From assembly GCA_964385045.1 (NCBI GenBank), contig CAYLNM010000174.1, forward strand, positions 1 to 8,947: a stretch of DNA of 8,947 nucleotides. Direction: 5' to 3'. The translations under genes and the position numbers were made by a program. This DNA is from CAYLNM01 sp964385045 (GTDB lineage Bacteria; Planctomycetota; Phycisphaerae; Phycisphaerales; SM1A02). Shown in pieces: positions 5,284-8,947 of the stretch (positions within the stretch are counted from its first letter, which is position 1; each line of letters begins with the position of its first letter). The notes below the pieces were generated by a model. That model made no database searches and was not told where the DNA came from. It saw nothing but the letters and a program-made list of their open reading frames with translations.

Positions 5284-5453
5284 GCGACGGGGCCCGCGGT
5301 CCGCCGGGTGGGCTGAGCGCGACGAGGAGGAGGCGGCGCCCCGCCGTGGGGCCCGCCGAGAGGGCATCCGACGACCGCGATCCAGTCTCGCGCGGGCTCG
5401 CCTCGTGCCGGAGGCGAGGACCGTCTCCCGAGCGTCATCGGAAGCCCCGTCGC
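5284..5453 (+). promoter_or_regulatory. Candidate element sequestering the rny ribosome-binding region
   Basis: GCGACGGGGC (5284-5293) is perfectly complementary to GCCCCGTCGC (5444-5453), which runs from the last base of the GGAAG Shine-Dalgarno to the base before the rny ATG. The enclosed segment has two local hairpins: GCCCC/GGGGC (5338-5352) and CTCGCCTC/GAGGCGAG (5397-5418). CCCGTCG at 5259-5265 could pair instead with CGACGGG at 5285-5291 and free the start. This is inferred from complementarity only. Confidence 0.35.
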
Positions 5454-7094
5454 ATGGTCCTCCTCGCGCCCGCCAGCCTCCCGCTCCTGCTCCCGGACGG
5501 CACCACGCTCGGCGCCGCGTCGTGGACGGTGCAGCCGCTGACGGCCGGGATCGCCACCGTCGCCGCGTTCATCGCCGGGGCGCTGCTGAGCTGGGTGGTG
5601 CTGCGTTCGTTCAAGACCGGCACCCTGAAGCAGGCCCGCATCGAGGCCGAGCAGACCCGGCAGACCGCCGCCGCCGAGGCCGAGGCCGAGCGGCAGCGGA
5701 TCATGCTCGAGGCGGAGAAGCGGGCCGCCCACCGCCGCGAGGAGGTCGACCGCGAGCTCGCCGAGGCGGCCGCCCAGGTCAAGCGGGACCAGGAGCGGCT
5801 CGACCGCCGCGAGGAGAAGCTCGACGCCAAGCTCGAGCGGATCAACGCCACCGAGACGCGGCTCGACGAGCGGTCGGCCGAGATCGACCGGCTCCGCGAC
5901 GAGGCCGAGCGGCTTCGCGGCGAGCTCGCGGCGGACCGCGACCGCATGCGGCGGACCCTCTCGGAGGTCGCCGGCCTCTCGGTCGAGCAGGCCCGCGAGC
6001 GGTTCATGAACGAGATCCGCGAGCAGTTCGAGCTCGAGGGCCACGCCCTCTCCCAGCGCATCCTCGAGGACGCCGAGTCCTCGGCCCGCGGGCGGGCCCG
6101 CGAGATCACCCTGCAGGCGATCCAGCGGTTCGCGGCCGAGCACGTGGCCGACACCACCGTCCGCACCGTGCGCATCCCGTCCGACGACCTCAAGGGCCGC
6201 ATCATCGGCCGCGAGGGCCGGAACATCCGGGCGCTGGAGAAGGCGACCGGCGTCGACGTGCTCGTGGACGACACGCCCGGCGTCATCGCGGTCTCGTGCT
6301 TCGACCCCGTCCGCCGCGCGATCGCGGCCGAGACGCTCTCGCGGCTGGTGGCCGACGGCCGCGTGCATCCCTCGCGGATCGAGGAGGTCGTGGCGGGGGT
6401 GAAGAAGGAGACCGAGGAGGCGATCCGCACCGCGGGCAACGACGCGGTGATGGAGGCGCACCTCCGCAACGTGCACCCGAAGGTCGTCGAGGCGATGGGC
6501 CGGCTGCACTACCGCACGTCCTACGGCCAGAACGTGTTGCGGCACTCGATCGAGGTCGCCTACCTGTCGCAGATCATCGCCGACCAGCTCGGCCTCGACG
6601 GGGCGCTCGCCCGCCGCTGCGGCTTCCTCCACGACATCGGCAAGGCGATGGACCACGAGATGGAGGGCGGCCACCCGGCGATCGGGATGGAGTTCGCCCG
6701 CCGCTACGGCGAGAAGCAGGAGGCGGTCCTCAACGCCATCGGCGGCCACCACGGCGACATCGAGTCGACCACGCCGTACACGCCGATCGTGATGGCGGCC
6801 GACGCGATCTCCGGCGCCCGCCCCGGCGCCCGCCGCGAGTCGATGGAGAACTACGTCAAGCGGCTCGAGCAGCTCGAGGGCATCGCCAAGGACCACCCCG
6901 AGGTCACCGAGGCCCACGCATTCCAGGCCGGGCGCGAGGTCCGGGTGATCGTCGACGCGGACCGCGCGACCGATGCCGAGGCGTTCGCGATCAGCCGGGC
7001 GATCGCACAGCGGGTGGAGGAGGAGATGACCTTTCCCGGTGAGATCAAGGTCACGGTGATCCGCGAGGTGCGGGCGGAGTCGGTGGCCCGCTGA
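5454..7094 (+). CDS. rny: Ribonuclease Y
   Basis: RNase Y is a membrane-anchored endoribonuclease that starts mRNA decay in many bacteria lacking RNase E. This 546-residue protein has the full order: a membrane segment (about 29-50), a long charged coiled coil (about 57-170, rich in Glu, Arg and Lys), a KH RNA-binding domain with its GxxG loop GREG (252-255), and an HD phosphohydrolase domain. The metal-site residues are visible: His364, the His393-Asp394 pair in FLHDIGK, His432 in GGHHGD and Asp450 in ADAISGARPG. Its length is near the usual ~520. The ATG at 5454 has GGAAG 9 nt upstream and begins just before the membrane helix. An in-frame GTG at 5346 after GAGGAGGAGG would add 36 Arg-rich residues and is less likely. 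It is divergent from the permease and has an unusually long upstream region. Possible stem-loops follow the stop. Confidence 0.96.
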   Translation: MVLLAPASLPLLLPDGTTLGAASWTVQPLTAGIATVAAFIAGALLSWVVLRSFKTGTLKQARIEAEQTRQTAAAEAEAERQRIMLEAEKRAAHRREEVDRELAEAAAQVKRDQERLDRREEKLDAKLERINATETRLDERSAEIDRLRDEAERLRGELAADRDRMRRTLSEVAGLSVEQARERFMNEIREQFELEGHALSQRILEDAESSARGRAREITLQAIQRFAAEHVADTTVRTVRIPSDDLKGRIIGREGRNIRALEKATGVDVLVDDTPGVIAVSCFDPVRRAIAAETLSRLVADGRVHPSRIEEVVAGVKKETEEAIRTAGNDAVMEAHLRNVHPKVVEAMGRLHYRTSYGQNVLRHSIEVAYLSQIIADQLGLDGALARRCGFLHDIGKAMDHEMEGGHPAIGMEFARRYGEKQEAVLNAIGGHHGDIESTTPYTPIVMAADAISGARPGARRESMENYVKRLEQLEGIAKDHPEVTEAHAFQAGREVRVIVDADRATDAEAFAISRAIAQRVEEEMTFPGEIKVTVIREVRAESVAR

Positions 7095-7100
7095 GCCAGC

Positions 7101-7145
7101 CGCGTCGCCCCGACGCGTCGGCGGTCCGCGGGCACCGGCGGGTGC
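7101..7145 (+). terminator. Tandem hairpins after rny
   Basis: CGCGTC/GACGCG (7101-7117, 6-bp stem, 5-nt loop) begins 6 nt after the rny TGA. A second hairpin, GCACC/GGTGC (7132-7145), follows. Neither has a T-tract. Together with a promoter candidate at 7184 they suggest that rny and efp are separate transcription units. Confidence 0.4.
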
Positions 7146-7183
7146 AGGCGGGTCCGGGGCGGACGCGGGGGGGCGGCCGTCCG

Positions 7184-7212
7184 TTGCCTCGCTCCCGGCC
7201 GGGGGCTATCTT
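7184..7212 (+). promoter_or_regulatory. Candidate sigma70-type promoter for efp
   Basis: TTGCCT (7184-7189) and TATCTT (7207-7212) are separated by exactly 17 bp. Each matches the consensus at 4 of 6 positions, and they are rare AT-containing hexamers in a very GC-rich 267-bp gap. The start would lie near 7219, giving a leader of about 143 nt. The rest of the gap shows no gene. Confidence 0.55.
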
Positions 7213-7361
7213 CCGCGACCCGCCGGGGTGGCCGGCCACCTGCCCCGGGGGCTCGGGCCGCCGCGAGCGCCCGGTCCTCCCCGGACCCGTCGCGATCCCG
7301 GCCCCGGCTCTGGCCCCGCCCCGGCCCGAGCACTCGATCCCGAGGCCCCGAGAGACCACCG

Positions 7362-7937
7362 ATGCCGATGAAGGCGACCGACCTGAAGCGCGGACAGGCC
7401 CTGCTCTACGAGGGCCAGCTGCACCTCTGTCTCGACACCGAGCACGTCAAGCCCGGCAAGGGGCCCGCGTACGTCCAGGCGAAGATGAAGAACATCGGCA
7501 GCGGCACGATCAAGACCCACCGCCTCGGCACCTCGGACAAGCTCGAGGACGTCTCGATCGACCGCCGGCCGATGTCGTTCCTGTACGACGCCTCGGGGCA
7601 GGGCGCCGGGCCGTTCGTGTTCATGGACCTCGAGACCTACGACCAGCTCGAGATCCACGAGGACGTCCTGCCGAAGGACCAGAGCCAGTGGCTCAAGGAG
7701 AACCTCGAGGTCACGGTGCAGATCTTCGACGGCAATCCGCTGGGCGTCGAGCTGCCGGCCGCGATCGAGCTCGAGGTGACCGACACCGCCCCGCAGGCCA
7801 AGGGGGCGACCGCCACCAACCAGCTCAAGGAGGCGATCGTGGAGACCGGCGCCAAGGTCCGCGTGCCGCCGTTCGTCGAGAACGGTCAGGCGGTGCGGAT
7901 CAACCCCGAGACCGGCGAGTACCTCGGCAAGGCCTGA
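7362..7937 (+). CDS. efp: Translation elongation factor P
   Basis: EF-P binds between the P and E sites of stalled ribosomes and promotes peptide-bond formation at consecutive prolines. The 191-residue product is full length. It has an N-terminal KOW-like domain (about 1-65), a central OB domain (about 68-127) and a C-terminal OB domain (about 131-186), ending in the conserved VRVPPFVENGQAVRINPETGEYLGKA-type tail. The loop that reaches the tRNA acceptor end reads KPGKGPAYV, and Lys33 is at the position modified in many bacteria. The PGKGPA form resembles actinobacterial and Gram-positive EF-P. The modification chemistry cannot be read, and no epmA or epmB is in the window. The ATG at 7362 has a weak GAGAGA 6 nt upstream; an ATG two codons later, giving MKATDLKRG, is an alternative. 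rsmA follows after 109 bp, probably in the same transcript. Confidence 0.96.
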   Translation: MPMKATDLKRGQALLYEGQLHLCLDTEHVKPGKGPAYVQAKMKNIGSGTIKTHRLGTSDKLEDVSIDRRPMSFLYDASGQGAGPFVFMDLETYDQLEIHEDVLPKDQSQWLKENLEVTVQIFDGNPLGVELPAAIELEVTDTAPQAKGATATNQLKEAIVETGAKVRVPPFVENGQAVRINPETGEYLGKA

Positions 7938-7946
7938 GTCCGTGCC

Positions 7947-7956
7947 GGCCGCGGCC
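7947..7956 (+). other. GC palindrome after efp stop
   Basis: GGCCGCGGCC lies 9 nt after the efp TGA. It is too short to form a stable hairpin alone, and read-through into rsmA is likely. A further dyad, GGCGAC-G-GTCGCC (8017-8029), lies just before the rsmA ribosome-binding site and might affect initiation. Confidence 0.2.
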
Positions 7957-8036
7957 CGATGCGTTCCGGCGCGGCCACCCGTCGGGCGCGATCGTCGAGC
8001 GGGCGGAGCCTCGGGCGGCGACGGTCGCCGGAGCCC

Positions 8037-8040
8037 GGAG
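8037..8040 (+). promoter_or_regulatory. Shine-Dalgarno deciding the rsmA GTG start
   Basis: GGAG followed by 6 nt and GTG at 8047 supports this start over an in-frame GTG at 7942, whose added residues (Ala, Arg and Gly rich) look noncoding. Confidence 0.6.
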
Positions 8041-8046
8041 TCGCTC

Positions 8047-8916
8047 GTGCAGGATCTCGCCCGCATCAAGGCACTGCTCGCGGCACGCGGCCTGCGGCCG
8101 CGTCACCGCCTCGGCCAGAACTTCCTCCACGAGCCCGTCCGCATCGAGCGGCTGGTCGATGCCGCCGGCGTCCGCCCCGGGGACCTGGTGCTCGAGGTCG
8201 GCCCCGGCACCGGGGCACTGACCGAGGCGCTGCTCGACCGCGGGGCACGGGTGGTCGCGTGCGAGCTGGACCGCGATCTCGCGGATCTCGTCGAGGAGGA
8301 GCTCGTCCCGCGGGCCGACGGCCGCCTCGTGCTCGTGCGCGGCGACTGCCTCGGCCGGGGCCGGCGGCTCGCGGCCGACGTCGACGCGGCGCTCGGGGGC
8401 GAGCCCTTCCGCCTCGTCGCCAACCTGCCCTACCAGGCCGCGAGCCCGCTGATGGCCGAGCTCGCCCTGCAGCGGCCGGACTGCCTCGGGCAGTTCGTGA
8501 CGATCCAGAAGGAAGTCGCCGACCGCCTCGTCGCGCCGACGGGCACGGGCACCTACGGCACCCTCACCGTGCTCGTCCGGGCGGCGGCGACGGTGGAGCG
8601 GCTCGAGGTCCTGCCGCCGGGCTGCTTCTGGCCGCCGCCGAAGGTGACCAGCGCGACGGTGGCGGTGCGGCCGCGCGGGGAGCGCGAGCTGCCCGACGCG
8701 CTGCGGCCCGGCGGGCCGGGCGCGGATCGGACCGGCCGCGATGCGTTTGCCCGGTTCGTGAGCGGGCTGTTCTCCAAACGGCGGAAGCAGCTCGGCGCGA
8801 TCCTCGGCCGCGATCGCACGTGGCCCGAAGGGGTGGATCCGTCCGCACGGCCCGAGCGGCTCGACCCGGCGACGATGACGCGGCTGTGGGCGGCGGTGGA
8901 GGGGACGGCGGACTGA
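8047..8916 (+). CDS. rsmA: 16S rRNA (adenine(1518)-N(6)/adenine(1519)-N(6))-dimethyltransferase
   Basis: RsmA (KsgA) uses S-adenosylmethionine to dimethylate two adjacent adenines in helix 45 of 16S rRNA, a late check on small-subunit assembly. Its loss gives kasugamycin resistance in several bacteria. The 289-residue product begins near RHRLGQNFLHEP, the family's conserved entry. The SAM-binding motif reads LEVGPGTG (49-56), the acidic residue after strand two is Glu73 in CELD, Asp100 lies in RGDC, and the catalytic motif is NLPY (126-129). QKEVADRL and the C-terminal FSKRRKQLGAIL also match. The length is near the usual 270-290. The GTG start at 8047 has GGAG 6 nt before it. It lies 109 bp after efp on the same strand, so cotranscription is likely. 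The last 31 bases of the window hold no feature I can support. Confidence 0.96.
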   Translation: MQDLARIKALLAARGLRPRHRLGQNFLHEPVRIERLVDAAGVRPGDLVLEVGPGTGALTEALLDRGARVVACELDRDLADLVEEELVPRADGRLVLVRGDCLGRGRRLAADVDAALGGEPFRLVANLPYQAASPLMAELALQRPDCLGQFVTIQKEVADRLVAPTGTGTYGTLTVLVRAAATVERLEVLPPGCFWPPPKVTSATVAVRPRGERELPDALRPGGPGADRTGRDAFARFVSGLFSKRRKQLGAILGRDRTWPEGVDPSARPERLDPATMTRLWAAVEGTAD

Positions 8917-8947
8917 GCCACGGCCCGCGGTCGCGAGGTCCGAGGGG

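Noticed and set aside
2779..5316. An open frame of about 845 codons on the + strand opposite the permease
   Set aside because: Composition is His, Arg, Asp and Glu rich without domains, as expected from the antisense of a GC-rich gene with GC-biased third positions. The minus-strand permease has clear membrane segments and motifs.
4930..5450. A tRNA, RNase P RNA, 6S or known riboswitch in the long gap
   Set aside because: I could not find a cloverleaf, CCA end or any conserved core I know. The stems are reported only as a possible unknown structure.
4722..5453. In-frame N-terminal extension of rny by up to 244 codons
   Set aside because: The added residues are Arg, Pro and Gly rich with low complexity and include repeat-derived DNA. 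RNase Y normally begins just before its membrane helix, and the ATG at 5454 has a Shine-Dalgarno.
5346..5453. Alternative rny start at GTG 5346 after GAGGAGGAGG
   Set aside because: It would place 36 mostly charged residues before the membrane helix with no family precedent that I know of, and the spacing from the purine tract is long (12 nt). Kept only as a minor possibility.
7942..8046. Alternative rsmA start at GTG 7942
   Set aside because: It lacks a ribosome-binding site, and the extra 35 residues look like noncoding Ala/Arg/Gly sequence. GTG 8047 has GGAG at 6 nt and fits the family N-terminus.

Overview
The window is very GC-rich (about three quarters G+C by eye) and reads as a chromosomal housekeeping region, with no sign of phage, insertion sequence or CRISPR. 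I infer a member of the Planctomycetota. The grounds are the very high GC, the long intergenic spaces, a fused ~600-residue ABC-2 permease of a type I associate with that phylum, RNase Y rather than RNase E, and two small conserved-looking proteins I cannot name. This assignment comes from recall, not from a search.

Layout. Bases 1-1077 (+) hold the 3' part of a pyruvate dehydrogenase E2 gene, cut by the left edge in the linker after its lipoyl domain. Two tandem GC hairpins follow. Three minus-strand genes then converge on it. In transcription order they are a 618-residue two-half ABC-2 permease (4578 to 2722), a 243-residue soluble protein of unknown function (2561 to 1830) and a 149-residue protein with about four membrane segments (1717 to 1268). 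The gaps of 160 and 112 bases hold GC palindromes and one promoter-like box, so these may be separate transcription units.

A long divergent intergenic region (4579-5453) follows. Its left part is G-rich on + and carries a G-quadruplex motif, a 31-bp direct repeat and a 12-bp tandem repeat. A short AT-containing patch at about 4870-4910 has a perfect TTGACA -35. The right part is C-rich on + and would be a leader of about 550 nt for rny. It has several inverted repeats, including a 10-bp stretch that could pair exactly with the spacer in front of the rny ATG. This leader is the best candidate for something undescribed here.

The right third is a + strand run of RNA and translation genes: rny (RNase Y, mRNA decay), efp (elongation factor P, relief of stalling at polyproline) and rsmA/ksgA (16S rRNA dimethyladenosine methyltransferase). 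A sigma70-type promoter with a 17-bp spacer lies before efp. rsmA follows efp after 109 bases with its own Shine-Dalgarno, so the two are probably cotranscribed.

The coding content is mostly ordinary. The points worth a second look are the rny leader, the ATPase-less permease with a possibly leaderless mRNA, and the two unknown proteins beside it.
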